Assembly (NCBI GenBank): GCA_964613945.1
Contig: CAZTJC010000001.1
Coordinates: 124,001-188,000 of the forward strand
DNA length: 64,000 bases
DNA from: JAVVHH01 sp964613945
GTDB lineage: Bacteria; Pseudomonadota; Alphaproteobacteria; Acetobacterales; Acetobacteraceae
Direction: 5' to 3'
Every line of letters begins with the position of its first letter. Positions within the stretch are counted from its first letter, which is position 1. The translations under genes were made by a program, and so were the position numbers. The notes under the pieces were generated by a model. The model worked only from the letters and a program-made list of their open reading frames with translations. It searched no databases and was not told the DNA's origin. Positions 51,899 to 61,015 of this stretch are shown in pieces.

Positions 51899-52609
51899 TC
51901 ATGGTCGCGGCCGGTCCAACCTGGCATTCACCATCTGCTGCAGGCCGTCAGGATCGAGCAGCACGATCGACACCCGCGTTCGCTGCAGCAGCCCGGCGTC
52001 GGTCAGCGCCGTGATCTCGCGAGAAATCGTCTCCCGCCGTGCGCCGATGCGGGACGCCAGCTCTTCCTGCGTCGGCAACGGATTGAGCGACCGGGTGCCG
52101 TCCGGCTTCGGCCGACTGAGCCGGAGCAGCTCGGCGATCAGCCGCAGCTGGATCGGCAGCGCCGTCATCTCCAGCAATCGGCGGTTCTGCTGGCGGATTC
52201 GCGCGGTCAGCAGCTGCATCAGCCGCAGCCCGAGATCACGCGAGGCGAACACCGCCTCGTTGAACCCCCGTGCGGATAGCGAGCACATCTGCGTCCGCAC
52301 CAGTGCTTCGATCCGCGCGGATCGAGGCACCCCGTCAATGGCCGCCATCTCGCCGACGATCTCGCCGGCGACGAAATCGCCCAATATCTGCGTCCGCTCG
52401 CCACTAGCGGTTTGCACCAGGACGCGAACATGGCCCTGGACGATGAAATACACGTCCGTCGTCGGATCCTCGAAATCCAGGACCACGCGGTCCGGATCGG
52501 CCTCGAACCAGCGCGCATCGCCGGCCAAGCGCGCGAGCACCTCGGCCGGCGCACCGGCGAAGAACGGGTGTCGTGCCAGAGTGGTGGCCGCGGTTCCGGA
52601 TGTGAGCAT
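51899..52609 (-). CDS. Crp/Fnr-family transcriptional regulator
   Basis: A 236-residue DNA-binding regulator. The N-terminal cyclic-nucleotide-binding fold has G-E-I-V-G-E-M-A-A-I-D-G-V-P-R-S-A near residue 80, the phosphate-binding cassette, and no FNR-type cysteine cluster. The C-terminal helix-turn-helix has T-Q-E-E-L-A-S-R-I-G-A-R-R-E-T-I-S-R-E near residue 180. Start is the ATG at 52609; the frame stays open far upstream, but that part overlaps the divergent lipoprotein gene. The ligand is unknown; the P-R-S-A cassette suggests a cyclic nucleotide. Confidence 0.93.
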   Translation of the reverse strand: MLTSGTAATTLARHPFFAGAPAEVLARLAGDARWFEADPDRVVLDFEDPTTDVYFIVQGHVRVLVQTASGERTQILGDFVAGEIVGEMAAIDGVPRSARIEALVRTQMCSLSARGFNEAVFASRDLGLRLMQLLTARIRQQNRRLLEMTALPIQLRLIAELLRLSRPKPDGTRSLNPLPTQEELASRIGARRETISREITALTDAGLLQRTRVSIVLLDPDGLQQMVNARLDRPRP

Positions 52610-52618
52610 AGTGAGATC

Positions 52619-52930
52619 ATGACCTTTGACACACCGCAACGACCGAGACGATCCTGGAAAGCGATCCTTCTCAGCGGCCGACCCTGGAATAACCGATCGC
52701 TCCATACGGAAACCAGTCCGACCGGCTTGCTCCGGTCCTCCCCTTTGCTTCTCGGCTCCCTGATTCTGTTCGCTGGCTGCACCCCGACTACGTATTCCGT
52801 CCTGCGCGACCCGCCCGATTACGTCGATCACGTGCTGGAAGACGTCACGGCGATCGTCGAGGGAATGGCCAACGCTCATGCAAGGGATCGCGTGGTCTAT
52901 CACGACCCCGGCATCCGCTCGTCGCGCTGA
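52619..52930 (+). CDS. Short putative lipoprotein, unknown function
   Basis: A 103-residue frame with a hydrophobic segment ending F-A-G-C near residue 54, typical of a lipobox, and a short mature part with Y-V-D-H-V-L-E-D-V. The N-terminal 36 residues are an unlikely leader; a TTG at 52727 would place the lipobox at a normal distance. It is divergent from the Crp-family gene with nine bases between the starts. Confidence 0.5.
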   Translation: MTFDTPQRPRRSWKAILLSGRPWNNRSLHTETSPTGLLRSSPLLLGSLILFAGCTPTTYSVLRDPPDYVDHVLEDVTAIVEGMANAHARDRVVYHDPGIRSSR

Positions 52931-52993
52931 CGTCACCGGGTTCGTTCGTCGGAAGTAATAGGCGCGTCTGGACGTTTGACGTATCGTCGTGGG

Positions 52994-54940
52994 ATGCTGC
53001 ATGTGCGAAGTCGCTTGCTCCGCCACTCGATGACGTGGCCCTCGTTGCGAGACATCATCTCGACCAACGATCAGGGCCTGCTCCGACTTCAGCTCTCGCT
53101 TCGCGGCACGCTATCGGTGTTTCTCACCACGCTTGCCGCCGTAGCCGCGGCCCATGTCGGCCAGTTCAGCCCGGTCGAGTGCGCCAGCGGCATCACCTTC
53201 AGCATGATGGTGCCGTTTCTCATGCGCGAGCCGACCCGGCGCCAGCGGCAGCAGACGCTGCTCTTCCTGCTGCTGCCCGCCATGGGCGCCACCGTGGCGA
53301 CCACGTTGCTGCACGGCTACGGCATCCTCGGCGACAGCCTGTTCCTTGTGCTGGTGTTTCTCTGCTTCCTGCTGGGTCCACGGAGTCCGCGCGGCATCGG
53401 CATGGGGCTGATCGCCGTCATCACGACCTATGTCGGCCTTTACCTCGAACTGCCGCGCAGCACATTGCCGTTGCAGCTGGCCTCGCAGGTTGTCGCCGCG
53501 CCGATCATAGCGCTGGCCTGCTTCGTCATCGTGCCGATGGATGCCGCTGCCACGCTCCGCCGCAGCATCGCCGCGGTGCAGGCGCGTGCAGCGCAGGTAA
53601 TCCGCCAGGCCAGGATGCTGGATGCGGCAGATCACGCGGCGGCGCGTCGCCTGCGGCGGGCCGTGATGCGGTTGAACGAAAGCGCACTCGCCGCTGACGA
53701 CCAGCTTGCCTTTTTCGAGCCCGGCGCGGCCGGAACCGTCCGCTCGCGCCTGGTTGATGTCGAGTTATGGGCGTCGCGCCTGAGCAACCAGATCCAGATC
53801 ACGCCACCGACCCGGCGCCTGGCCGCCCGACTTCGACTCCATGCCCGCCGTATCGAACGCGGCGGTCGCTACAGCACGGCACCGGGCCAATACGAGACCG
53901 GCACCCTGCTATCGGTGCTGGTGGGCCTTGGCCAGGCGGTCTACGCGCTCGGTCGGGCCGTGGACGATCAGCGCATGGCCCCGCCGGCGGCGCCGCAAGC
54001 ACCCGTCCGTGGTCCGCTCGCCTGGCGATTGGCCACCCGCGTCACCATCGCCGCCGCCCTTGCGATGGCCGGCGGCATGGCATTGTCGCCACAGCGCTGG
54101 TTCTGGGCCGTCATCACCGTCTACGTCGTCTTCCTCAACGTGCGGTCCCGTGGCGAGACGATCTACAAGGGGGTGCAGCGCCTCATCGGCACGATCTTCG
54201 GCATCGCCAGCGGCCTGGTCATCGCGACCGCGTTCAGCGGCGATGGCACGTTGGAAACCATCACGCTGCTGCTCTCGATCTTCGGGATGTATTACACGTT
54301 CCTGTCGTCGTACACGGTGGGCATCTTCTTCGTCACCGTGATGCTGGGCCTGCTATACGGCATGCTGGGCGCCCCGTTGGAGGCCGTGCTCGTCCTGCGG
54401 CTGGAAGAGACGGCGATCGGGGCGGTGGCAGCCATCTTCGTTGCCGCCTTTGTGCTGCCGGATCCGACGCGGGTGCAGATCCGGCGATCCGGCCAGTCGG
54501 TCCTCGCCGCCCTGGCTGCGGCGATGCGCGCCAGCGTCCAAACGCTCCAAGGCGATCAAAGCGCTGCGCCGACGATCGCGATGCGCCAGGTCGACCGCAG
54601 CGTCGCGGACCTCAAACTGGCTTTGGCGCCGTTGACGGCCACGCGGATGATCATGCGCCGCCCGACGATCGAGCGGCCGTTCTCCGCCCTGCTCGACTGC
54701 GTCAATTGGGCTCGGGTCGTCGCTGCCGAGGCTCATGCGCTCACGGATGCCCCTCCGATCGACCGCCTGATGGATGCGGCACGCCGCTTCGACGCGCTCG
54801 CCTCCGGAACGGACGTTGCCCCGCATCCACCGCCGGCGGATGGCAGCGCCGACCCGCTCGCCCAACTCGAGCGCGCGATCACAACCATGGAGGAGCGCCG
54901 CACGCTGGGCGCCCATGAGGTCTACGCGATTGATTCCTGA
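52994..54940 (+). CDS. FUSC family transporter (aromatic acid exporter type)
   Basis: A 648-residue inner-membrane protein with two blocks of about five hydrophobic helices (about residues 25-180 and 345-480) separated by a cytoplasmic helical region and followed by a soluble tail. This matches the fusaric acid/AaeB-type family. The W-F-W-A-V-I-T-V-Y-V-V-F-L-N segment leads into the second block. Start is the ATG at 52994; a TTG at 52976 and a later ATG are alternatives. Substrate is unknown; exporters of this type move hydroxylated aromatic acids, which would suit a cell that degrades protocatechuate, but that link is inference. Confidence 0.88.
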   Translation: MLHVRSRLLRHSMTWPSLRDIISTNDQGLLRLQLSLRGTLSVFLTTLAAVAAAHVGQFSPVECASGITFSMMVPFLMREPTRRQRQQTLLFLLLPAMGATVATTLLHGYGILGDSLFLVLVFLCFLLGPRSPRGIGMGLIAVITTYVGLYLELPRSTLPLQLASQVVAAPIIALACFVIVPMDAAATLRRSIAAVQARAAQVIRQARMLDAADHAAARRLRRAVMRLNESALAADDQLAFFEPGAAGTVRSRLVDVELWASRLSNQIQITPPTRRLAARLRLHARRIERGGRYSTAPGQYETGTLLSVLVGLGQAVYALGRAVDDQRMAPPAAPQAPVRGPLAWRLATRVTIAAALAMAGGMALSPQRWFWAVITVYVVFLNVRSRGETIYKGVQRLIGTIFGIASGLVIATAFSGDGTLETITLLLSIFGMYYTFLSSYTVGIFFVTVMLGLLYGMLGAPLEAVLVLRLEETAIGAVAAIFVAAFVLPDPTRVQIRRSGQSVLAALAAAMRASVQTLQGDQSAAPTIAMRQVDRSVADLKLALAPLTATRMIMRRPTIERPFSALLDCVNWARVVAAEAHALTDAPPIDRLMDAARRFDALASGTDVAPHPPPADGSADPLAQLERAITTMEERRTLGAHEVYAIDS

Positions 54941-54979
54941 CCGGCTTGCACCGCACGGCAAACTGAGCATGTTGACCCC

Positions 54980-55966
54980 ATGTCCGATCCCGAGCCCGAA
55001 CATGCATTCGCCGGTTATGTCCGCACGCTCGGGCGTGGCCCCGGCCGCTCCCGCGCACTGACCCGGGAGGAAGCGCGCGAGGCGCTGGGGATGGTGCTGC
55101 GCGGCGAAGCGGCGCCGGAACAGGTCGGCGCGTTTCTGATGCTGCTACGCTATCGCGGCGAGGCCGCCGACGAGATCGCCGGGCTGATCGAGGCCGCCCG
55201 CGACGTTTTCCAGGCGGGTGCGCCGCCGGGTTGCCCGCCGGTGCAGTTGGATTGGCCCAGCTACGGCGCCGGTCGCACCCGCGGCGAGCCCTGGTTCCTG
55301 CTGGCGGCGCTGGCGCTGGCCGCAGCCGGGGTCATCACGCTGATGCACGGTAGCAACGAGTTCTCCAAAGGCACCGCCGTCGAGGCCGGCCTGACCGAAC
55401 TCGGCCTGCCGATCGCCCGTTCGCGCGAGGAAGCCGCAGCCGAACTGGCGCGAACCCGCTTCGCCTATCTTCCGCTCACCGCGCTCAGCCCGGCGCTCGA
55501 CCGGTTGCTGACCTTGCGCGGCCTGCTCGGCCTGCGCTCGCCCATCAACACCGTTGTCCGCATGATCAACCCGTTCGACGCCCCCTTTGCCGTCGGCGGC
55601 GTATTCCATCCGGCCTACATCGAAGTCCATCTCGGGGCGGCCGAGCGCCTGGCGCGGCAACGTCTCGCCGTGGTCAAGGGCGGCGGCGGCGAAGCCGAGC
55701 GCAACCCTGCCAAACCCATCGCCGTCCACGTCTGGGATGCCGCTGCTGGTCGTGCCGAACTCCTGCTCCCCCCTGCCCCGCTTCCAGGTGAAGCCGGCAG
55801 TTTGTCCGAAGCCTGGCATTCCGGCGTCGGCTCCGGCGCCGCCACGGCGCGCGCTACCATCGCGCTGGCACTGCTGGCGCTCGGGCGTGCCTCCGATCCG
55901 GAATCGGCTGATCGGGCAGCCGACGGCGTTTGGACCGATCGTCTGCGCCTGAACGAAGCTGCCTGA
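54980..55966 (+). CDS. Anthranilate phosphoribosyltransferase-like protein (TrpD2/YbiB family)
   Basis: A 328-residue glycosyltransferase family 3 protein. The N-terminal helical domain has T-R-E-E-A-R-E-A-L-G-M-V-L-R-G-E and E-Q-V-G-A-F-L-M-L-L-R. The catalytic-like domain begins Y-G-A-G-R-T-R-G-E-P and has V-I-T-L-M-H-G-S. It lacks the anthranilate-binding motifs of true TrpD. YbiB relatives bind nucleic acid. It overlaps the CysG-like gene by one base (TGATG), an association seen in other bacteria. Confidence 0.85.
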   Translation: MSDPEPEHAFAGYVRTLGRGPGRSRALTREEAREALGMVLRGEAAPEQVGAFLMLLRYRGEAADEIAGLIEAARDVFQAGAPPGCPPVQLDWPSYGAGRTRGEPWFLLAALALAAAGVITLMHGSNEFSKGTAVEAGLTELGLPIARSREEAAAELARTRFAYLPLTALSPALDRLLTLRGLLGLRSPINTVVRMINPFDAPFAVGGVFHPAYIEVHLGAAERLARQRLAVVKGGGGEAERNPAKPIAVHVWDAAAGRAELLLPPAPLPGEAGSLSEAWHSGVGSGAATARATIALALLALGRASDPESADRAADGVWTDRLRLNEAA

Positions 55967-56895
55967 TGCGCTACCTGCCCGTCTTTCTAGACGTCCGCGG
56001 CAAGCGCACGCTCGTGCTCGGCCGAGGCGAGGTCGGCGAGCGGAAAGCCGAAGCCCTGCGCCGTGCCGGTGCGGAGGTGGTCTTCGCCGAGCGCTATTCT
56101 CCCGCGCTGCTAGATGACGTGGTGCTGGCCATCGGGGCGGAAGCCACGGACGCGGAGTTCGAGCAGCTGAGTTCCGATGCCAAGGCGCGCGCCTTGCCGG
56201 TCAACGTCGTCGATAAGCCCTGGCTGTGCAGCTATATCACGCCGGCCGTCGTGGATCGCGATCCGCTGATCGTTGCCGTTGGATCCGCTGGGGAAGCGCC
56301 GGTGCTGGCCCGCCTCATCCGCGCGCGAATCGAGGCCATGCTGCCACCGTCTCTGGCCAGGCTCGCCGCCATGTTGGGCAGCCTGAGCGGCGCGTTGCGC
56401 GAGAAGTTTCCAACACCAGGTCCGCGCCGCCGGGTCATCGAGCGCATGTTGACCGGGCGAGCCGCCGATCTCGTGCTGGCGGGCGATGAAGTGGCTGGAC
56501 TGGCCGAGATGCATCGCGAGATCGAGGCGGGAAGCAGCAGTCCGCCAGGACTGATCTACATTGTCCACCCTGGCCCGGGTCCGGCCGATCTGGTGACCAT
56601 GCGCACCCAGCGGCTGTTGGGCGAGGCCGACGTCATCGTCTATGACGCGACGGTATCGCCCGAGATTATCGACCTGGCCCGCCGCGATGCCGACCGCATC
56701 GTGGTCGAGGCGGACGAAGTAGCCCAACTGCAGCGCCTCGCGGCAGAAGGCAAACGGGTGATCCGCCTTGGCACCAGCATGGACGCCGGTCACCTCGTCG
56801 CCGCATTGACCGACGTCAAAACCGAGGTCGTGCCCGGCTTGCCCAAGTGCTTCTGCGGCGACGCCTGCCCCTGCACGCTCTGCCGCTGGGGCTGA
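55966..56895 (+). CDS. cysG: CysG-like siroheme synthase with truncated methyltransferase domain and Cys-rich tail
   Basis: A 309-residue protein. The N-terminal half is precorrin-2 dehydrogenase/sirohydrochlorin ferrochelatase: L-G-R-G-E-V-G-E-R-K nucleotide loop near residue 22, V-N-V-V-D near residue 81, S-Y-I-T-P-A-V-V-D-R near residue 90 and P-V-L-A-R-L near residue 113. The C-terminal part resembles only the first 100 or so residues of the methyltransferase domain. The SAM loop usually G-A-G-P-G-D reads H-P-G-P-G-P, and the later G-G-D-P motif is absent. The protein ends C-F-C-G-D-A-C-P-C-T-L-C-R-W-G, five cysteines in twelve residues. It should support siroheme for the facing sulfite reductase, with the methylation done elsewhere. 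Confidence 0.88.
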   Translation: MRYLPVFLDVRGKRTLVLGRGEVGERKAEALRRAGAEVVFAERYSPALLDDVVLAIGAEATDAEFEQLSSDAKARALPVNVVDKPWLCSYITPAVVDRDPLIVAVGSAGEAPVLARLIRARIEAMLPPSLARLAAMLGSLSGALREKFPTPGPRRRVIERMLTGRAADLVLAGDEVAGLAEMHREIEAGSSSPPGLIYIVHPGPGPADLVTMRTQRLLGEADVIVYDATVSPEIIDLARRDADRIVVEADEVAQLQRLAAEGKRVIRLGTSMDAGHLVAALTDVKTEVVPGLPKCFCGDACPCTLCRWG

Positions 56896-58602
56896 CTACT
56901 CCGCGGCGAGCATCTCCGGTGCCGTCAGCGCCAGCAGCTTTTCACGGCCCATTCGGTGGCAGAAATCACCGAAACCCTCGCCTTGCGTGCGACCAACGGC
57001 CCAGGCAGTGACGATCGGCGCCAACTTGCTGGTGATCTCGGCTTCCTTGATGCGCTCGAATAGCAGGAAGTTGAGTCGCGTCCCCTCGAAGTCGCCGCCG
57101 ACGAAGATCGCATAGGCTCCCGGCGCGCGCCCGACGATGCCGAGATCGCCGTCATACGGCCGGGCACACCCGTTCGGGCATCCCGTGATCCGCACGCTGA
57201 TACGCTCCTGCTCGAGCCCGTGCTGACGCAGTAATCCCTCGATCCCTGCCACGATCGGCTCACGCGACCGCTCCGCTTCCGACAGCGCCAACCCACAGGT
57301 CGGCAGTGCCACGCACGCCATCGACCAGCGTGCGATCGGCGTCAGGTCGTCGCGGAACAATGCCCCGTGTGCCTTCAGCAACGCCTCAAGCCCATCGCGC
57401 TGATCCGGCTCGACGTTGGTGAGCAGGATGTCCTGCAACGTCGTCATCACCGGCGCGACGCCGAACTGGATCACCGCTTCCCGCAACCCGGTGCGCAGCC
57501 GAGACGCGCCAACGTCGGCGATCCGCCCGGCCGGCAACGGCAGGCCGAGCCACCACTTGCCGTCACCCTGCTCATGCCAACCCAGATGGTCGGGCACGGT
57601 CAGCTTCGGCATCGGCCCCGGCGCATCCAGCGGCGCCCCGTAATGTTCCTCGACCCGGGCCTTCACCCACTCCAGGCCATGATCGTCCACGACATACTTC
57701 AGCCGTGCGCGCTTGCGGTTGGTCCGGTCGCCATGGTCACGCTGTGTCTTTACGATCGCCTCGACCAGCCGCAGTAGGTCGGCATGATCGACCCGGCAAA
57801 GCGCCGACGCGACGCGGGGGTAGGTCATCGGCTTGTTGTGCGTCATGCCCTGCCCGCCGCCGACACAGGCGACCCAGCCGGTCACTCGGCCATCGGTGAC
57901 TTCGGCAATCAGTCCCAGATCGTTGGACAACACGTCGATGGTGTTGTCGTCCGGGTGGATCAGGCCAATCTTGAACTTCCGTGGCAGATAAGTCGGGCCA
58001 TACATCGGCTCGACCTCGGCTTCCTCGCCGTTATCCTCGCCGAGCACGAAAATCTGGTGATGCGCATTCGACCGCGGCAGCAGCACGGAAGACAGATACT
58101 CGGCCGTGTTGCGCAGCGTGTCGTGGACTGCGTCCTGGATCGGCGCCGCCGTGGTGACGACGTTGCGCACCACGTCGCCGCAACTGGCCATGGTGGTGAG
58201 CAGCATGCGGTCGATTTCGGCGATCGTCTCGCGCAGATTGCGCTTCGCGATGGCGTGGAACTGGAAGGTTTGCCGGGTCGTGATCCGCATGGTGCCATTG
58301 CCGTAACGGCCGGCGAGATCGTCGAGCGCCAGATACTGCGATGGGGTAACGCGACCGGCGGGGATCCGGGCGCGGACCATGAAGTTCCACTCCTTCTCCA
58401 GCCCGGCCTGCTTCAGCTGCGTCGCTGTATCGCGGTCATACTGCTCGTAAGTGCCGTGGAACTTCAGCAGGCTGTGCGACGCTTCGCCAACCGTGATCGT
58501 GGTATCGTCGGCAAGCTCCGCCGAGATGGTGCCGCGCAACCCGCGACTGACGGTTTTATAGCCTTCGACGGGCGAAAGAGGCGGCGACACGATCTGAGTC
58601 AT
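56896..58602 (-). CDS. cysI: Assimilatory sulfite reductase, siroheme/[4Fe-4S] subunit (CysI type)
   Basis: Reduces sulfite to sulfide for cysteine synthesis. The 568-residue protein has the R-I-T-T-R-Q-T-F-Q-F substrate-side motif near residue 107, T-M-A-S-C-G-D-V-V-R-N-V near residue 138, and the cofactor cysteines C-V-A-L-P-T-C and I-T-G-C-P-N-G-C-A-R-P in the last third. It could in principle be a nitrite reductase; the length and the linked siroheme gene favour sulfite. No flavoprotein (CysJ) is adjacent. Its stop abuts the CysG-like stop with no spacer. Confidence 0.92.
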   Translation of the reverse strand: MTQIVSPPLSPVEGYKTVSRGLRGTISAELADDTTITVGEASHSLLKFHGTYEQYDRDTATQLKQAGLEKEWNFMVRARIPAGRVTPSQYLALDDLAGRYGNGTMRITTRQTFQFHAIAKRNLRETIAEIDRMLLTTMASCGDVVRNVVTTAAPIQDAVHDTLRNTAEYLSSVLLPRSNAHHQIFVLGEDNGEEAEVEPMYGPTYLPRKFKIGLIHPDDNTIDVLSNDLGLIAEVTDGRVTGWVACVGGGQGMTHNKPMTYPRVASALCRVDHADLLRLVEAIVKTQRDHGDRTNRKRARLKYVVDDHGLEWVKARVEEHYGAPLDAPGPMPKLTVPDHLGWHEQGDGKWWLGLPLPAGRIADVGASRLRTGLREAVIQFGVAPVMTTLQDILLTNVEPDQRDGLEALLKAHGALFRDDLTPIARWSMACVALPTCGLALSEAERSREPIVAGIEGLLRQHGLEQERISVRITGCPNGCARPYDGDLGIVGRAPGAYAIFVGGDFEGTRLNFLLFERIKEAEITSKLAPIVTAWAVGRTQGEGFGDFCHRMGREKLLALTAPEMLAAE

Positions 58603-58693
58603 GGATCATGATTTGGCAATCTGCGGCAGTCCGAGCAAGAGAACCCGCTAACGAACTTAAGCCACCCGCGAGCACAGGGCTCTACGGAACTGA

Positions 58694-58721
58694 GGCGCGG
58701 GAGGTAGTTGTCCCCCGCGCC
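58694..58721 (-). terminator. Hairpin after the shikimate-type transporter gene
   Basis: GGCGCGGG and CCCGCGCC pair with two further G-C pairs after a bulged A, around a 7-base loop. On the minus strand it begins ten bases after the MFS stop at 58731. It would end the catabolic transcript before cysI. No T run follows. Confidence 0.5.
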
Positions 58722-58730
58722 CCGCCGCGC

Positions 58731-60092
58731 TCACATTGACTGGGCGCGAGCCTGTTCGTAGTCGCGCTTGTTCATCGCGGACGCACCTCGATGCCCGAGA
58801 TCCTCGACCCGCACGCGGAACGTCTCGCGCGCCGTCATGGCCGCCAGCGCCGCGATGATCGTGACCCCGAACGCGATGCTGCCGACCGTGAACGGAATGC
58901 CCACCGAGCCAGGAGGCGCCATGTAGGCGAACAGCGCCGGCAGCAGCGCCGTGATCGTGGTGCCGACGTTCTGCGCGATCGCCATGGCGGTCACTCGGAC
59001 GCGGGTGGCGAACAACTCCGGAAAGAAGCTGGGGAACACCGCGTTGTAGCCCTGATAGACGACGCCCCACATCAACAGCGACATGGCGATGGCCAGCGGC
59101 ACGCTGTGGATGCTGATCGCGTAGAGATAGAAATACGCCAGCACCCCTGACCCGAGCGCGCCGACGATGATCGGCGGACGGCGGCCGATCCTGTCAGACA
59201 GATTGCCCACGAACGGGATGACGATGACGGCCAGAATATTGCCGAGCACCGGAATCCACAGATAGACCGACTTCTCGAACCCAATCCCGTACGCTGGCTG
59301 TACCGCATACGCAGCGCCGAATACCGTGGCGACGACCGGAATGGTGTTCATCAGTGCCATGCAGACCACCCGGAGCATGTCCGCGCCCGAGGTGCGGAAC
59401 GCCTCCGGGATCGGTGCCCGCGCGACCACGCCCGCCTGCTCCTCGTTGGCAAAGGCCGGCGTCTCGTCGACCTCCTTGCGGATGATGTAGCCGGCGATGA
59501 TCACCACGGCGCTGAGCAGGAACGGGATGCGCCAGCCATAGGAGTTGAACGCCGCGGTCGGCATGTAGGCGGCCAGCGGCAGGAACACGGCGGCTGCCAT
59601 GATCTGCCCGGCCTGCACGCCCTGCAGCGTGAAGCTGGCGAAGAAGCCGCGGCGCCCGAACGGCGCATGCTCGAGAATCATGCAGCTCGACCCGGCGATC
59701 TCGCCCGCGACGGCAAAACCCTGCACCAAGCGCAGCACGACCAGTAGAACAGGCGCCCAGATCCCGACGGTGGCGTAGGTCGGCAACAGGCCCACCAGCA
59801 TCGTGGAAATGCCCATCAGGAACATGCAGATCAGCAGGACGTTCTTGCGCCCATGCGTATCGCCGATGTGCCCGAGCACGAACGCGCCGATCGGACGCGC
59901 GACGTAGCCCACGCCATAGGTCGCCAATGACGCCACGATGGCTACCGTCGGATCAGTGGACGGGAAGAATAGCTGCGGGAACACGAGCGCCGCAGCCGTC
60001 GCGTAGATGAAGAAATCGTAGTATTCCAGCGCCGACCCGATCCAACCGCTAGCGGTCGCCTTCTTGGTCTGTCCTGCGGCATGCTCGCTCAT
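58731..60092 (-). CDS. MFS metabolite:H+ symporter (MHS) family transporter, probably shikimate/quinate
   Basis: A 453-residue inner-membrane carrier with about 12 helices. MHS marks are G-S-A-L-E-Y-Y-D-F-F-I-Y near residue 20, R-P-I-G-A-F-V-L-G-H-I-G-D near residue 66 and L-R-L-V-Q-G-F-A-V-A-G-E near residue 118. Its position after aroE-like, pcaHG and quiC-like genes on the same strand suggests shikimate or quinate uptake; dicarboxylates or protocatechuate are other possibilities in this family. Confidence 0.9.
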   Translation of the reverse strand: MSEHAAGQTKKATASGWIGSALEYYDFFIYATAAALVFPQLFFPSTDPTVAIVASLATYGVGYVARPIGAFVLGHIGDTHGRKNVLLICMFLMGISTMLVGLLPTYATVGIWAPVLLVVLRLVQGFAVAGEIAGSSCMILEHAPFGRRGFFASFTLQGVQAGQIMAAAVFLPLAAYMPTAAFNSYGWRIPFLLSAVVIIAGYIIRKEVDETPAFANEEQAGVVARAPIPEAFRTSGADMLRVVCMALMNTIPVVATVFGAAYAVQPAYGIGFEKSVYLWIPVLGNILAVIVIPFVGNLSDRIGRRPPIIVGALGSGVLAYFYLYAISIHSVPLAIAMSLLMWGVVYQGYNAVFPSFFPELFATRVRVTAMAIAQNVGTTITALLPALFAYMAPPGSVGIPFTVGSIAFGVTIIAALAAMTARETFRVRVEDLGHRGASAMNKRDYEQARAQSM

Positions 60093-60117
60093 GTGATCCT
60101 CCCGTTTATTTTACTTA

Positions 60118-60951
60118 TTAATATTCGATGCGCGCGAGCGAGCGCAATTCCTCTGCATTCGTCGTTCCGAAGCCGAAAAACTCGAGATAAGCCGGGATCA
60201 TTTCGAACAGCATGTCGGTCCCGACCTGAACGGAGCAGCCTTTCTCCAGCGCCGCCCGCAGCAACGGCGTGTGCTCCTCCTTCATGACGACCTCGCCGAC
60301 GAAGCTTTCGGACGCGATCCGATCGATGTCGAATGGCATTGGATCACCCGGCTTCATGCCCAAGGGCGTCGCATTGACCACCAGATCGAAACCGGCCGGA
60401 TCGTTGGACCCGGTCTGCACCTCCAGCGCCGGATAATGGCGCCGTAGCCGCCCGGCCAACGCATCGGCGACCGCCGGGTCACGGTCGAACAGCATCAGCC
60501 GGGCTGCCCCCGCTGCCGCCAGCGACGCGGCGATGGCCGAGCCCACGCCGCCGCTGCCCGACACGATCGCCTGCACGCCCGCGATCGCCTTGCCTTTGCG
60601 CTCGACGCCACGCACGAAACCGGTGCCGTCGAACATGTCCACCAGGATCGAGCCGTCGGGCCGCTTCAGCAGCGCGTTGGCTGCACCCGCGATCTGCGCC
60701 GTCGGCGTCACCTCGTCGGCCAGCGCCAGGATCGACACCTTGTGCGGCATGGTCAGCAACGCCCCGTGCAGCGTCGTCACTCGCAGCAGCGCCGGCATCA
60801 CGGCCGCGAACTCGGCGGCTGGCAGGCCGATCGGCACCACGACGGCGTCGATACCCTTGGCCTCGAACCAGGGGTTGTAGATCATCGGTGCCTTGAACGA
60901 CTCTGTCGGGTAGCCGACGTGGGCGATGACCTTGCCGCGCCCGGTGATCAT
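60118..60951 (-). CDS. Shikimate dehydrogenase-like protein (catabolic context)
   Basis: Interconverts shikimate and 3-dehydroshikimate. The 277-residue protein has the catalytic lysine in T-M-P-H-K near residue 68 and the aspartate in F-D-G-T-G-F near residue 106. The NAD(P) loop is G-S-G-G-V-G-S. The usual substrate motif H-S-x-S-P near the start reads E-S-F-K-A-P here, losing the second serine. Given the operon, it more likely acts in shikimate/quinate catabolism than in chorismate synthesis. It lies 25 bases upstream of the transporter gene. Confidence 0.86.
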   Translation of the reverse strand: MITGRGKVIAHVGYPTESFKAPMIYNPWFEAKGIDAVVVPIGLPAAEFAAVMPALLRVTTLHGALLTMPHKVSILALADEVTPTAQIAGAANALLKRPDGSILVDMFDGTGFVRGVERKGKAIAGVQAIVSGSGGVGSAIAASLAAAGAARLMLFDRDPAVADALAGRLRRHYPALEVQTGSNDPAGFDLVVNATPLGMKPGDPMPFDIDRIASESFVGEVVMKEEHTPLLRAALEKGCSVQVGTDMLFEMIPAYLEFFGFGTTNAEELRSLARIEY

Positions 60952-61015
60952 GGCACGGCTACCACCGGCGCCGCGTGCCTGCTCTGGATCTGTCTGATCA
61001 GCATGGTCGGGGTTC

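Noticed and set aside
50874..52622. 582-codon plus-strand frame overlapping flippase and Crp-family genes
   Set aside because: It crosses the ends of two well-supported genes in another phase and is Arg/Ser-rich.
51899..53026. 375-codon version of the Crp-family regulator
   Set aside because: The first 139 codons run antisense to the divergent gene and match nothing; the family N-terminus starts near 52609.
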